A stretch of DNA of 64,000 nt from Magicicada septendecula (Eukaryota > Arthropoda > Insecta > Hemiptera > Cicadidae). This document shows positions 12,301 through 27,957 of this stretch, in pieces. The position numbers were made by a program, and so were the translations under genes. The notes under the pieces were generated by a model that made no database searches, was not told where the DNA came from, and saw nothing but the letters and a program-made list of their open reading frames with translations. The stretch is taken from the NCBI GenBank assembly GCA_034769895.1, contig CM068367.1:707080885-707144884 (forward strand), given 5' to 3'. Numbering within the stretch: the stretch's first letter is position 1; each line of letters starts with the position of its first letter.

Positions 12301-13988
12301 TTTTCGAATTGTTTCACTATAGTTTTGGATCACGAACATCACAATTCACAATACCACCACTAACCTTTTACTTTTGAACATATTCACGCAGAGGAAGTAC
12401 ATCTGTTATGACGCGATGTAAAACTATCGATGTTTATCATCGTGAAGAGTACATCGATTAAATATCACTATAATATTGACAACTCGGAACACTAAGTTTT
12501 TTATAAGTAAAAACGTAAAGTTTTACCTTACAGCCTAAACCGGCTTTCACCTATAGAACTGTCCAACGAAATCCAAGACAGTACATCGATGTTAAAAAAA
12601 AATCGGTATTAAAACATCGATGCTTTTTACATGTTTGTAATATTACAAATAATTGGGGATGAATAATAAATAAAAATAATTGGTAAATAAGTAAAAATAA
12701 TTAAAGAGAAGAATAATATACCCCTATATTTTATTCACTTACCTATCAGAAGATTCTGAAAGTGAAAACCTCAACACTTAGGTAAAGGCGAGGTGACGTT
12801 AAAATAATTTAACTCATATTCATATAATTATTTATTATTATAATGATTATAAAGTGTTTGATTATATAGTGAACAAACATACATAAAACCACCTACTTTA
12901 ACAAAAACAGAAAACTCTTTAAATCAATGTCAGGTTTGTTTACTCCTAGTGAAAGTTTAAGTTAGTTTGGTAAATTCTCAACAACAAAAATAGTATACCA
13001 AAAAAATTTTACCGTCTCCACTCTGAGTAATAATTAATTTTATTTTTATGTGTTATCCATAGGTCAAGATAAAGTTGTTGTTAGATATTATAAAGTTACT
13101 TATTTGTATACATGTACTTAGCTAATAAGATGATTATAATTGTAAACTTGGATAAAAAGGCTATAATTGTTAACAAGGTACCAAAGGAGTTTAATGCCAC
13201 CATATCATACATAGATAAAAGGTTCTATAATATTGCAGATAGTAACAAGTTAAATTCAGAAGTAGATCAAGGTATAATGATAGGCCTAACAACCAATCAC
13301 ATTATATAGTAAGTCAGATCAGAAAGGTTAGGTAAAGAAATTAGTAACAAATACTAAATACAATCTAATGAGTTAGTAGAAGTTAATAATAATTAATAAT
13401 AACAAATAAATAAACTCAAAATAACGAATTATTATAATGGCATAGTGCAATGATACCGATAGATAATATTTGGTAACAGAAAAATAATATTTGTTAAAAT
13501 AAACAGACTAAGAGTAAAAAGACAGCAAAATATATAAGAGTTAGTAAACAAGCCATAAGTAAGATTATATTCGGATATAATAGAAATTTAGAAAGGGATT
13601 ATTTTGATGAGTGGAAGAACTTTGTATGAAAGGATTATAAAATCAGATAACATCGAATAAGAATAAAAAATGGTTGCTAGGGACGACAAAATATATAGAA
13701 TTTGTTGATTTGATTATTGAATAATTTTACATGAACGAGGAGAGTTTAACTAAGAGAGATGCTCAGTAAAAAATTGATTTAATATAAAATACCAAGTACA
13801 GAGAAAGTTAAAATAAATGAATGATAAATTGCAATAGTTTGGTCTACTAATAGTTAACCATATTATATAATTGGACAATATAAAAACGATACACAAAGTA
13901 ACTAAAAATAAAGGAAGAACTCGGATTGCCAAATTCCGGATAATGAACAAATGTTAAATTAACAAAGTAACGAAACCAGAAAAATAAC
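9333..13988 (+). repeat. Array unit 3 (4656 bp)
   Basis: Lacks the 11-bp insertion of units 1-2. It shares agttctttg (about 10837) with unit 4 only. Private changes include cacgggtcc instead of cacgagtcc near 12222 and ggtctactaa near 13841. Confidence 0.95.
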
Positions 13989-16900
13989 TACCTGCATAAA
14001 GATATAATCCTCTAAAACAAACGAAACTAAAATAACCACCAAATTACATTGGAACTTGCAGTTTACACAATCCAATAGAAAAACGTAATTGGATTCGAAT
14101 TTCGTCGAAGCACGTAACCACAAACTCGGACAATGGTGAACAAAAGGAGCGGTATTTCTGCATCATCCAAGGACCAAGAATTCCACTTTTATTTCAACTT
14201 TGGAGAGAAGACGGACGAGGATAAATTCATCTGCATTCGCTATTGACCAAACACTACCAGAGGTTAGTTGTACACAGCCTCATCGAGTTGCGATGTCGAG
14301 CGGACGGTAAAGCAACAATTATTTAAATATTATTTAATAAAATTTAACTCTATATTCTAATACCTTGTATTCCTATTTATGCATTTTCTGATCTTCCTAA
14401 CAGTTGAAAGAACCTTCACACCCTGTATTTAAAGAATTATAAAAACCATAACTGAATTTAATATAAAACCTTGAATCCGATCGATAATCGATTACTTCTG
14501 ACTTATAGCCTTTTGTAAGAGAACAATTTTGTTGGACATTAAATATTAATAAAGAATCATTTCAGAATTTCAATATCTTCTCATTTATATAAGATTTAAT
14601 GGAGTGTGAATAAGAAATAAGATAGGTAGAGAGTATAACCAATAATCACCGTACGCGGTGGATTAACCTACAAATTTCCCTTGTTTGGGAACCACAGCGC
14701 TATTCGCGGACTTCTCAGGTATTAAAGAGAGGAGAATTCAATAAAAATTTCTGCCATTCTCTTCAAAACAGAATAGGCTTGAGCGGAATTTTCGAATAAC
14801 ACCCTACACACATAATTTTCACTCACATTAACACCATTATATTAAATAGAGAGATAAAGGAGATATAATTAACAATATCACAACACCTACTAAATTAAGA
14901 TTAATAAAATTAATAAAAGAGAGGAAGGAGTTACATATTATAAATTGGCGCTCAACTAGTGTAGGGCTTAAGTTAAGTAAAACCATAATTTTGTAAATAT
15001 TACTTAACTCGAGCAGGCAACTGTTGGAGACAAAAAATGCACACCAGAGGAGTGTCTAAAAAGATGATGAAGGAACGAGAAATGGAAGATCCTTCCACTA
15101 GTAACACTCAAGTACAATAAAAAAGTGCAAAGTGCCAGTGTAAACCCAAAGTAAATAGAAAACCCAACATATAGGTATAGACACCTAAAACCAGTGAATA
15201 ACACTATAGTATAATGGTGAAAAATACCAAAAAATAAGAATGTTATTGTTATTATAATTAAAAGTGATAGTAGATTAGGAATACAATTGTATTCAGGGTA
15301 AAAATCCTATAATGATTAAAAATGTTATTGTTACAATGGTTAGGTAGGAAAAAATATATAGTAGATGTTAAAAGTAAAATATACTAAATAATATAAGTGC
15401 CAAATAAGTAAAACATCCTTGGATCTTAAAATGTTCAAAGGGATAATTAGCAAGATAAAATAAATGGTGTTATAATGTTCTTCACCAAGATAGTTCTTTG
15501 TTCAATTAAGTTTATGAGAAGGAATATGGCTGAAAAAGGTAAACAGACCATAAACCTAATTTTTGTGTTATGTTTAATAAGTAATCTTAAATGATAGACA
15601 AGTTATAAAAAATGGAAATATAGATAAGTAAGGAGATAAATTCTTACAAACATAATAATACAGGGAAGGAAATTAGATGATAATAGACAGACCATGATTT
15701 TGTAAAGTAATAAGAACATACAATTATTGTAAAACAGCCCAAATTAATTCAAAAGGTAAACAAGTCATAAGTGACACCAAGTAAAACATATGTAAATGTA
15801 AATGTAAAATAATCTTTAATTTGTGTAAAATAAGAAGAAATATCCAAATACTACTTAGGCCTATAAAATGCCTAACTGTATATATCCAAAATAAACACAT
15901 TATAAGAAATTAACTATTGTATTAGAAAATTTAGGGCAAGTAACTAGTTAAGTACAATTAGTGAATCATATTAAGATGTCAAAGTTAAATTAAAAACATA
16001 AAATAAGAAAGAAATGTAATTACATAATATTAATATTATTGTCAAAACTATAATACATAAACAAACCCAGCTTTGTGGGATGTCAAAATGATCTTTGAAA
16101 GAAAATATAAACGGTTGTGATAATATCTCATACATAGATAAGAAGATAGAAGAATAATAGCAATCAGAAAATATATTTTATTCATTTTGAATTAGAATTC
16201 AAATATTATAACAATAGACATAAAATATGATCAGCCAATGAGTGTACAGACAGTTGTCATAACAACGGAACGTTATTTATTAGAATTCCATTAAAAAGAA
16301 TTAGTTCATTATTGACGCTCAAGACATATAGAAGCCAAACCATATTCAACTCAAATTTAACTCAAAATAGTCAAAATTTTATAAAACGAGGATGCAAGAA
16401 GTCTGATGAAGAACTAGTCAATCCAACAGAGACCACAGACCAGATTTTCAAATTCTAAATTAATTATATAATCCACCTTATCCGAAAAAGAAGCCAGACA
16501 TAATCCAATTCATAAATGATGGAAGATTGATGCTCAAAAGGACCCAACCTAACTAGAACTGAGTAACTCGGTAATTCTGAACTTTGTTAGCCAATGCTGA
16601 TATTGCTGTGAAATATTTTTTGTTTTATTCTTCTATGTTATATAAACACGAGAAAAATAATTTTAAACGGCGGTCGAACCTATTTACGGAGAAAAAAAAT
16701 AAAATAAATACTCCCATAAGAACACATGCAATTGAGAATGAGCGCCATATTGACTGAGAAATGACAGGTCCAGCTATTGTAGATGCGTGACGTCACCGTG
16801 TGTACATCACACAACACAAAAGCGGTTTAAAGCTTTGCGTTGAGCCCACCGCGAGTTTATTATTAGTAACCTCACCCACGAGTCCTGGTCACCCACGTCC

Positions 16901-18644
16901 ACAAAAAATATTGCGATAATGGCTTCACTGATATCACTGTATACTATACCACCTATTTTTCGAATTGTTTCACTATAGTTTTGGATCACGAACATCACAA
17001 TTCACAATACCACCACTAACCTTTTACTTTTGAACATATTCACGCAGAGGAAGTACATCTGTTATGACGCGATGTAAAACTATCGATGTTTATCATCGTG
17101 AAGAGTACATCGATTAAATATCACTATAATATTGACAACTCGGAACACTAAGTTTTTTATAAGTAAAAACGTAAAGTTTTACCTTACAGCCTAAACCGGC
17201 TTTCACCTATAGAACTGTCCAACGAAATCCAAGACAGTACATCGATGTTAAAAAAAAATCGGTATTAAAACATCGATGCTTTTTACATGTTTGTAATATT
17301 ACAAATAATTGGGGATGAATAATAAATAAAAATAATTGGTAAATAAGTAAAAATAATTAAAGAGAAGAATAATATACCCCTATATTTTATTCACTTACCT
17401 ATCAGAAGATTCTGAAAGTGAAAACCTCAACACTTAGGTAAAGGCGAGGTGACGTTAAAATAATTTAACTCATATTCATATAATTATTTATTATTATAAT
17501 GATTATAAAGTGTTTGATTATATAGTGAACAAACATACATAAAACCACCTACTTTAACAAAAACAGAAAACTCTTTAAATCAATGTCAGGTTTGTTTACT
17601 CCTAGTGAAAGTTTAAGTTAGTTTGGTAAATTCTCAACAACAAAAATAGTATACCAAAAAAATTTTACCGTCTCCACTCTGAGTAATAATTAATTTTATT
17701 TTTATGTGTTATCCATAGGTCAAGATAAAGTTGTTGTTAGATATTATAAAGTTACTTATTTGTATACATGTACTTAGCTAATAAGATGATTATAATTGTA
17801 AACTTGGATAAAAAGGCTATAATTGTTAACAAGGTACCAAAGGAGTTTAATGCCACCATATCATACATAGATAAAAGGTTCTATAATATTGCAGATAGTA
17901 ACAAGTTAAATTCAGAAGTAGATCAAGGTATAATGATAGGCCTAACAACCAATCACATTATATAGTAAGTCAGATCAGAAAGGTTAGGTAAAGAAATTAG
18001 TAACAAATACTAAATACAATCTAATGAGTTAGTAGAAGTTAATAATAATTAATAATAACAAATAAATAAACTCAAAATAACGAATTATTATAATGGCATA
18101 GTGCAATGATACCGATAGATAATATTTGGTAACAGAAAAATAATATTTGTTAAAATAAACAGACTAAGAGTAAAAAGACAGCAAAATATATAAGAGTTAG
18201 TAAACAAGCCATAAGTAAGATTATATTCGGATATAATAGAAATTTAGAAAGGGATTATTTTGATGAGTGGAAGAACTTTGTATGAAAGGATTATAAAATC
18301 AGATAACATCGAATAAGAATAAAAAATGGTTGCTAGGGACGACAAAATATATAGAATTTGTTGATTTGATTATTGAATAATTTTACATGAACGAGGAGAG
18401 TTTAACTAAGAGAGATGCTCAGTAAAAAATTGATTTAATATAAAATACCAAGTACAGAGAAAGTTAAAATAAATGAATGATAAATTGCAATAGTTTGGTC
18501 CACTAATAGTTAACCATATTATATAATTGGACAATATAAAAACGATACACAAAGTAACTAAAAATAAAGGAAGAACTCGGATTGCCAAATTCCGGATAAT
18601 GAACAAATGTTAAATTAACAAAGTAACGAAACCAGAAAAATAAC
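13989..18644 (+). repeat. Array unit 4 (4656 bp)
   Basis: Closest to unit 3 (shared agttctttg near 15493). It retains the tatattctaa state of units 1-3, which changes to tatattgtaa from unit 5 onward. From this unit to unit 8 the motif near 15733 reads aaaacagccc instead of aaaatagccc. Confidence 0.95.
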
Positions 18645-21600
18645 TACCTGCATAAAGATATAATCCTCTAAAACAAACGAAACTAAAATAACCACCAAAT
18701 TACATTGGAACTTGCAGTTTACACAATCCAATAGAAAAACGTAATTGGATTCGAATTTCGTCGAAGCACGTAACCACAAACTCGGACAATGGTGAACAAA
18801 AGGAGCGGTATTTCTGCATCATCCAAGGACCAAGAATTCCACTTTTATTTCAACTTTGGAGAGAAGACGGACGAAGATAAATTCATCTGCATTCGCTATT
18901 GACCAAACACTACCAGAGGTTAGTTGTACACAGCCTCATCGAGTTGCGATGTCGAGCGGACGGTAAAGCAACAATTATTTAAATATTATTTAATAAAATT
19001 TAACTCTATATTGTAATACCTTGTGTTCCTATTTATGCATTTTCTGATCTTCCTAACAGTTGAAAGAACCTTCACACCCTGTATTTAAAGAATTATAAAA
19101 ACCATAACTGAATTTAATATAAAACCTTGAATCCGATCGATAATCGATTACTTCTGACTTATAGCCTTTTGTAAGAGAACAATTTTGTTGGACATTAAAT
19201 ATTAATAAAGAATCATTTCAGAATTTCAATATCTTCTCATTTATATAAGATTTAATGGAGTGTGAATAAGAAATAAGATAGGTAGAGAGTATAACCAATA
19301 ATCACCGTACGCGGTGGATTAACCTACAAATTTCCCTTGTTTGGGAACCACAGCGCTATTCGCGGACTTCTCAGGTATTAAAGAGAGGAGAATTCAATCA
19401 AAATTTCTGCCATTCTCTTCAAAACAGAATAGGCTTGAGCGGAATTTTCGAATAACACCCTACACACATAATTTTCACTCACATTAACACCATTATATTA
19501 AATAGAGAGATAAAGGAGATATAATTAACAATATCACAACACCTACTAAATTAAGATTAATAAAATTAATAAAAGAGAGGAAGGAGTTACATATTATAAA
19601 TTGGCGCTCAACTAGTGTAGGGCTTAAGTTAAGTAAAACCATAATTTTGTAAATATTACTTAACTCGAGCAGGCAACTGTTGGAGACAAAAAATGCACAC
19701 CAGAGGAGTGTCTAAAAAGATGATGAAGGAACGAGAAATGGAAGATCCTTCCACTAGTAACACTCAAGTACAATAAAAAAGTGCAAAGTGCCAGTGTAAA
19801 CCCAAAGTAAATAGAAAACCCAACATATAGGTATAGACACCTAAAACCAGTGAATAACACTATAGTATAATGGTGAAAAATACCAAAAAATAAGAATGTT
19901 ATTGTTATTATAATTAAAAGTGATAGTAGATTAGGAATACAATTGTATTCAGGGTAAAAATCCTATAATGATTAAAAATGTTATTGTTACAATGGTTAGG
20001 TAGGAAAAAATATATAGTAGATGTTAAAAGTAAAATATACTAAATAATATAAGTGCCAAATAAGTAAAACATCCTTGGATCTTAAAATGTTCAAAGGGAT
20101 AATTAGCAAGATAAAATAAATGGTGTTATAATGTTCTTCACCAAGATAGTTGTTTGTTCAATTAAGTTTATGAGAAGGAATATGGCTGAAAAAGGTAAAC
20201 AGACCATAAACCTAATTTTTGTGTTATGTTTAATAAGTAATCTTAAATGATAGACAAGTTATAAAAAATGGAAATATAGATAAGTAAGGAGATAAATTCT
20301 TACAAACATAATAATACAGGGAAGGAAATTAGATGATAATAGACAGACCATGATTTTGTAAAGTAATAAGAACATACAATTATTGTAAAACAGCCCAAAT
20401 TAATTCAAAAGGTAAACAAGTCATAAGTGACACCAAGTAAAACATATGTAAATGTAAATGTAAAATAATCTTTAATTTGTGTAAAATAAGAAGAAATATC
20501 CAAATACTACTTAGGCCTATAAAATGCCTAACTGTATATATCCAAAATAAACACATTATAAGAAATTAACTATTGTATTAGAAAATTTAGGGCAAGTAAC
20601 TAGTTAAGTACAATTAGTGAATCATATTAAGATGTCAAAGTTAAATTAAAAACATAAAATAAGAAAGAAATGTAATTACATAATATTAATATTATTGTCA
20701 AAACTATAATACATAAACAAACCCAGCTTTGTGGGATGTCAAAATGATCTTTGAAAGAAAATATAAACGGTTGTGATAATATCTCATACATAGATAAGAA
20801 GATAGAAGAATAATAGCAATCAGAAAATATATTTTATTCATTTTGAATTAGAATTCAAATATTATAACAATAGACATAAAATATGATCAGCCAATGAGTG
20901 TACAGACAGTTGTCATAACAACGGAACGTTATTTATTAGAATTCCATTAAAAAGAATTAGTTCATTATTGACGCTCAAGACATATAGAAGCCAAACCATA
21001 TTCAACTCAAATTTAACTCAAAATAGTCAAAATTTTATAAAACGAGGATGCAAGAAGTCTGATGAAGAACTAGTCAATCCAACAGAGACCACAGACCAGA
21101 TTTTCAAATTCTAAATTAATTATATAATCCACCTTATCCGAAAAAGAAGCCAGACATAATCCAATTCATAAATGATGGAAGATTGATGCTCAAAAGGACC
21201 CAACCTAACTAGAACTGAGTAACTCGGTAATTCTGAACTTTGTTAGCCAATGCTGATATTGCTGTGAAATATTTTTTGTTTTATTCTTCTATGTTATATA
21301 AACACGAGAAAAATAATTTTAAACGGCGGTCGAACCTATTTACGGAGAAAAAAAATAAAATAAATACTCCCATAAGAACACATGCAATTGAGAATGAGCG
21401 CCATATTGACTGAGAAATGACAGGTCCAGCTATTGTAGATGCGTGACGTCACCGTGTGTACATCACACAACACAAAAGCGGTTTAAAGCTTTGCGTTGAG
21501 CCCACCGCGAGTTTATTATTAGTAACCTCACCCACGAGTCCTGGTCACCCACGTCCACAAAAAATATTGCGATAATGGCTTCACTGATATCACTGTATAC

Positions 21601-23300
21601 TATACCACCTATTTTTCGAATTGTTTCACTATAGTTTTGGATCACGAACATCACAATTCACAATACCACCACTAACCTTTTACTTTTGAACATATTCACG
21701 CAGAGGAAGTACATCTGTTATGACGCGATGTAAAACTATCGATGTTTATCATCGTGAAGAGTACATCGATTAAATATCACTATAATATTGACAACTCGGA
21801 ACACTAAGTTTTTTATAAGTAAAAACGTAAAGTTTTACCTTACAGCCTAAACCGGCTTTCACCTATAGAACTGTCCAACGAAATCCAAGACAGTACATCG
21901 ATGTTAAAAAAAAATCGGTATTAAAACATCGATGCTTTTTACATGTTTGTAATATTACAAATAATTGGGGATGAATAATAAATAAAAATAATTGGTAAAT
22001 AAGTAAAAATAATTAAAGAGAAGAATAATATACCCCTATATTTTATTCACTTACCTATCAGAAGATTCTCAAAGTGAAAACCTCAACACTTAGGTAAAGG
22101 CGAGGTGACGTTAAAATAATTTAACTCATATTCATATAATTATTTATTATTATAATGATTATAAAGTGTTTGATTATATAGTGAACAAACATACATAAAA
22201 CCACCTACTTTAACAAAAACAGAAAACTCTTTAAATCAATGTCAGGTTTGTTTACTCCTAGTGAAAGTTTAAGTTAGTTTGGTAAATTCTCAACAACAAA
22301 AATAGTATACCAAAAAAATTTTACCGTCTCCACTCTGAGTAATAATTAATTTTATTTTTATGTGTTATCCATAGGTCAAGATAAAGTTGTTGTTAGATAT
22401 TATAAAGTTACTTATTTGTATACATGTACTTAGCTAATAAGATGATTATAATTGTAAACTTGGATAAAAAGGCTATAATTGTTAACAAGGTACCAAAGGA
22501 GTTTAATGCCACCATATCATACATAGATAAAAGGTTCTATAATATTGCAGATAGTAACAAGTTAAATTCAGAAGTAGATCAAGGTATAATGATAGGCCTA
22601 ACAACCAATCACATTATATAGTAAGTCAGATCAGAAAGGTTAGGTAAAGAAATTAGTAACAAATACTAAATACAATCTAATGAGTTAGTAGAAGTTAATA
22701 ATAATTAATAATAACAAATAAATAAACTCAAAATAACGAATTATTATAATGGCATAGTGCAATGATACCGATAGATAATATTTGGTAACAGAAAAATAAT
22801 ATTTGTTAAAATAAACAGACTAAGAGTAAAAAGACAGCAAAATATATAAGAGTTAGTAAACAAGCCATAAGTAAGATTATATTCGGATATAATAGAAATT
22901 TAGAAAGGGATTATTTTGATGAGTGGAAGAACTTTGTATGAAAGGATTATAAAATCAGATAACATCGAATAAGAATAAAAAATGGTTGCTAGGGACGACA
23001 AAATATATAGAATTTGTTGATTTGATTATTGAATAATTTTACATGAACGAGGAGAGTTTAACTAAGAGAGATGCTCAGTAAAAAATTGATTTAATATAAA
23101 ATACCAAGTACAGAGAAAGTTAAAATAAATGAATGATAAATTGCAATAGTTTGGTCCACTAATAGTTAACCATATTATATAATTGGACAATATAAAAACG
23201 ACACACAAAGTAACTAAAAATAAAGGAAGAACTCGGATTGCCAAATTCCGGATAATGAACAAATGTTAAATTAACAAAGTAACGAAACCAGAAAAATAAC
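18645..23300 (+). repeat. Array unit 5 (4656 bp)
   Basis: Shares ttgtgttcct and agttgtttg with units 7 and 8, skipping unit 6, but keeps the tatacatgt and gtagatcaag states of units 1-4. It is a mosaic between the left and right blocks of the array. Confidence 0.95.
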
Positions 23301-26300
23301 TACCTGCATAAAGATATAATCCTCTAAAACAAACGAAACTAAAATAACCACCAAATTACATTGGAACTTGCAGTTTACACAATCCAATAGAAAAACGTAA
23401 TTGGATTCGAATTTCGTCGAAGCACGTAACCACAAACTCGGACAATGGTGAACAAAAGGAGCGGTATTTCTGCATCATCCAAGGACCAAGATTTCCACTT
23501 TTATTTCAACTTTGGAGAGAAGACGGACGAAGATAAATTCATCTGCATTCGCTATTGACCAAACACTACCAGAGGTTAGTTGTACACAGCCTCATCGAGT
23601 TGCGATGTCGAGCGGCACGGTAAAGCAACAATTATTTAAATATTATTTAATAAAATTTAACTCTATATTGTAATACCTTGTATTCCTATTTATGCATTTT
23701 CTGATCTTCCTAACAGTTGAAAGAACCTTCACACCCTGTATTTAAAGAATTATAAAAACCATAACTGAATTTAATATAAAACCTTGAATCCGATCGATAA
23801 TCGATTACTTCTGACTTATAGCCTTTTGTAAGAGAACAATTTTGTTGGACATTCAATATTAATAAAGAATCATTTCAGAATTTCAGTATCTTCTCATTCA
23901 TATAAGATTTAATGGAGTGTGAATAAGAAATAAGATAGGTGGAGAGTATAACCAATAATCACCGTACGCGGTGGATTAACCTACAAATTTCCCTTGTTTG
24001 GGAACCACAGCGCTATTCGCGGACTTCTCAGGTATTAAAGAGAGGAGAATTCAATAAAAATTTCTGCCATTCTCTTCAAAACAGAATAGGCTTGAGCGGA
24101 ATTTTCGAATAACACCCTACACACATAATTTTCACTCACATTAACACCATTATATTAAATAGAGAGATAAAGGAGATATAATTAACAATATCACAACACC
24201 TACTAAATTAAGATTAATAAAATTAATAAAAGAGAGGAAGGAGTTACATATTATAAATTGGCGCTCAACTAGTGTAGGGCTTAAGTTAAGTAAAACCATA
24301 ATTTTGTAAATATTACTTAACTCGAGCAGGCAACTGTTGGAGACAAAAAATGCACACCAGAGGAGTGTCTAAAAAGATGATGAAGGAACGAGAAATGGAA
24401 GATCCTTCCACTAGTAACACTCAAGTACAATAAAAAAGTGCAAAGTGCCAGTGTAAACCCAAAGTAAATAGAAAACCCAACATATAGGTATAGACACCTA
24501 AAACCAGTGAATAACACTATAGTATAATGGTGAAAAATACCAAAAAATAAGAATGTTATTGTTATTATAATTAAAAGTGATAGTAGATTAGGAATACAAT
24601 TGTATTCAGGGTAAAAATCCTATAATGATTAAAAATGTTATTGTTACAATGGTTAGGTAGGAAAAAATATATAGTAGATGTTAAAAGTAAAATATACTAA
24701 ATAATATAAGTGCCAAATAAGTAAAACATCCTTGGATCTTAAAATGTTCAAAGGGATAATTAGCAAGATAAAATAAATGGTGTTATAATGTTCTTCACCA
24801 AGATAGTTATTTGTTCAATTAAGTTTATGGGAAGGAATATGGCTGAAAAAGGTAAACAGACCATAAACCTAATTTTTGTGTTATGTTTAATAAGTAATCT
24901 TAAAAGATAGACAAGTTATAAAAAATGGAAATATAGATAAGTAAGGAGATAAATTCTTACAAACATAATAATACAGGGAAGGAAATTAGATGATAATAGA
25001 CAGACCATAATTTTGTAAAGTAATAAGAACATACAATTATTGTAAAACAGCCCAAATTAATTCAAAAGGTAAACAAGTCATAAGTGACACCAAGTAAAAC
25101 ATATGTAAATGTAAATGTAAAATAATCTTTAATTTGTGTAAAATAAGAAGAAATATCCAAATACTACTTAGGCCTATAAAATGCCTAACTGTATATATCC
25201 AAAATAAACACATTATAAGAAATTAACTATTGTATTAGAAAATTTAGGGCAAGTAACTAGTTAAGTACAATTAGTGAATCATATTAAGATGTCAAAGTTA
25301 AATTAAAAACATAAAATAAGAAAGAAATGTAATTACATAATATTAATATTATTGTCAAAACTATAATACATAAACAAACCCAGCTTTGTGGGATGTCAAA
25401 ATGATCTTTGAAAGAAAATATAAACGGTTGTGATAATATCTCATACATAGATAAGAAGATAGAAGAATAATAGCAATCAGAAGATATATTTTATTCATTT
25501 TGAATTAGAATTCAAATATTATAACAATAGACATAAAATATGATCAGCCAATGAGTGTACAGACAGTTGTCATAACAACGGAACGTTATTTATTAGAATT
25601 CCATTAAAAAGAATTAGTTCATTATTGACGCTCAAGACATATAGAAGCCAAACCATATTCAACTCAAATTTAACTCAAAATAGTCAAAATTTTATAAAAC
25701 GAGGATGCAAGAAGTCTGATGAAGAACTAGTCAATCCAACAGAGACCACAGACCAGATTTTCAAATTCTAAATTAATTATATAATCCACCTTATCCGAAA
25801 AAGAAGCCAGACATAATCCAATTCATAAATGATGGAAGATTGATGCTCAAAAGGACCCAACCTAACTAGAACTGAGTAACTCGGTAATTCTGAACTTTGT
25901 TAGCCAATGCTGATATTGCTGTGAAATATTTTTTGTTTTATTCTTCTATGTTATATAAACACGAGAAAAATAATTTTAAACGGCGGTCGAACCTATTTAC
26001 GGAGAAAAAAAATAAAATAAATACTCCCATAAGAACGCATGCAATTGAGAATGAGCGCCATATTGACTGAGAAATGACAGGTCCAGCTATTGTAGATGCG
26101 TGACGTCACCGTGTGTACATCACACAACACAAAAGCGGTTTAAAGCTTTGCGTTGAGCCCACCGCGAGTTTATTATTAGTAACCTCACCCACGAGTCCTG
26201 GTCACCCACGTCCACAAAAAATATTGCGATAATGGCTTCACTGATATCACTGTATACTATACCACCTATTTTTCGAATTGTTTCACTATAGTTTTGGATC

Positions 26301-27957
26301 ACGAACATCACAATTCACAATACCACCACTAACCTTTTACTTTTGAACATATTCACGCAGAGGAAGTACATCTGTTATGACGCGATGTAAAACTATCGAT
26401 GTTTATCATCGTGAAGAGTACATCGATTAAATATCACTATAATATTGACAACTCGGACCACTAAGTTTTTTATAAGTAAAAACGTAAAGTTTTACCTTAC
26501 AGCCTAAACCGGCTTTCACCTATAGAACTGTCCAACGAAATCCAAGACAGTACATCGATGTTAAAAAAAAATCGGTATTAAAACATCGATGCTTTTTACA
26601 TGTTTGTAATATTACAAATAATTGGGGATGAATAATAAATAAAAATAATTGGTAAATAAGTAAAAATAATTAAAGAGAAGAATAATATACCCCTATATTT
26701 TATTCACTTACCTATCAGAAGATTCTGAAAGTGAAAACCTCAACACTTAGGTAAAGGCGAGGTGACGTTAAAATAATTTAACTCATATTCATATAATTAT
26801 TTATTATTATAATGATTATAAAGTGTTTGATTATATAGTGAACAAACATACATAAAACCACCTACTTTAACAAAAACAGAAAACTCTTTAAATCAATGTC
26901 AGGTTTGTTTACTCCTAGTGAAAGTTTAAGTTAGTTTGGTAAATTCTCAACAACAAAAATAGTATACCAAAAAAATTTTACCGTCTCCACTCTGAGTAAT
27001 AATTAATTTTATTTTTATGTGTTATCCATAGGTCAAGATAAAGTTGTTGTTAGATATTATAAAGTTACTTATTTGTATATATGTACTTAGCTAATAAGAT
27101 GATTATAATTGTAAACTTGGATAAAAAGGCTATAATTGTTAACAAGGTACCAAAGGAGTTTAATGCCACCATATCATACATAGATAAAAGGTTCTATAAT
27201 ATTGCAGATAGTAACAAGTTAAATTCAGAAGTAGAGCAAGGTATAATGATAGGCCTAACAACCAATCACATTATATAGAAAGTCAGATCAGAAAGGTTAG
27301 GTAAAGAAATTAGTAACAAATACTAAATACAATCTAATGAGTTAGTAGAAGTTAATAATAATTAATAATAACAAATAAATAAACTCAAAATAACGAATTA
27401 TTATAATGGCATAGTGCAATGATACCGATAGATAATATTTGGTAACAGAAAAATAATATTTGTTAAAATAAACAGACTAAGAGTAAAAAGACAGCAAAAT
27501 ATATAAGAGTTAGTAAACAAGCCATAAGTAAGATTATATTCGGATATAATAGAAATTTAGAAAGGGATTATTTTGATGAGTGGAAGAACTTTGTATGAAA
27601 GGATTATAAAATCAGATAACATCGAATAAGAATAAAAAATGGTTGCTAGGGACGACAAAATATATAGAATTTGTTGATTTGATTATTGAATAATTTTACA
27701 TGAACGAGGAGAGTTTAACTAAGAGAGATGCTCAGTAAAAAATTGATTTAATATAAAATACCAAGTACAGAGAAAGTTAAAATAAATGAATGATAAATTG
27801 CAATAGTTTGGTCCACTAATAGTTAACCATATTATATAATTGGACAATATAAAAACGATACACAAAGTAACTAAAAATAAAGGAAGAACTCGGATTGCCA
27901 AATTCCGGATAATGAACAAATGTTAAATTAACAAAGTAACGAAACCAGAAAAATAAC
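23301..27957 (+). repeat. Array unit 6 (4657 bp)
   Basis: First unit with tatatatgt and gtagagcaag, states shared with units 7-9. It has several private changes (agcggcacgg with one extra base near 23615, attcaatatt near 23852, ataggtggag near 23935) and agttatttg as in units 1-2. It shares cggaccacta with units 7-8. Confidence 0.95.
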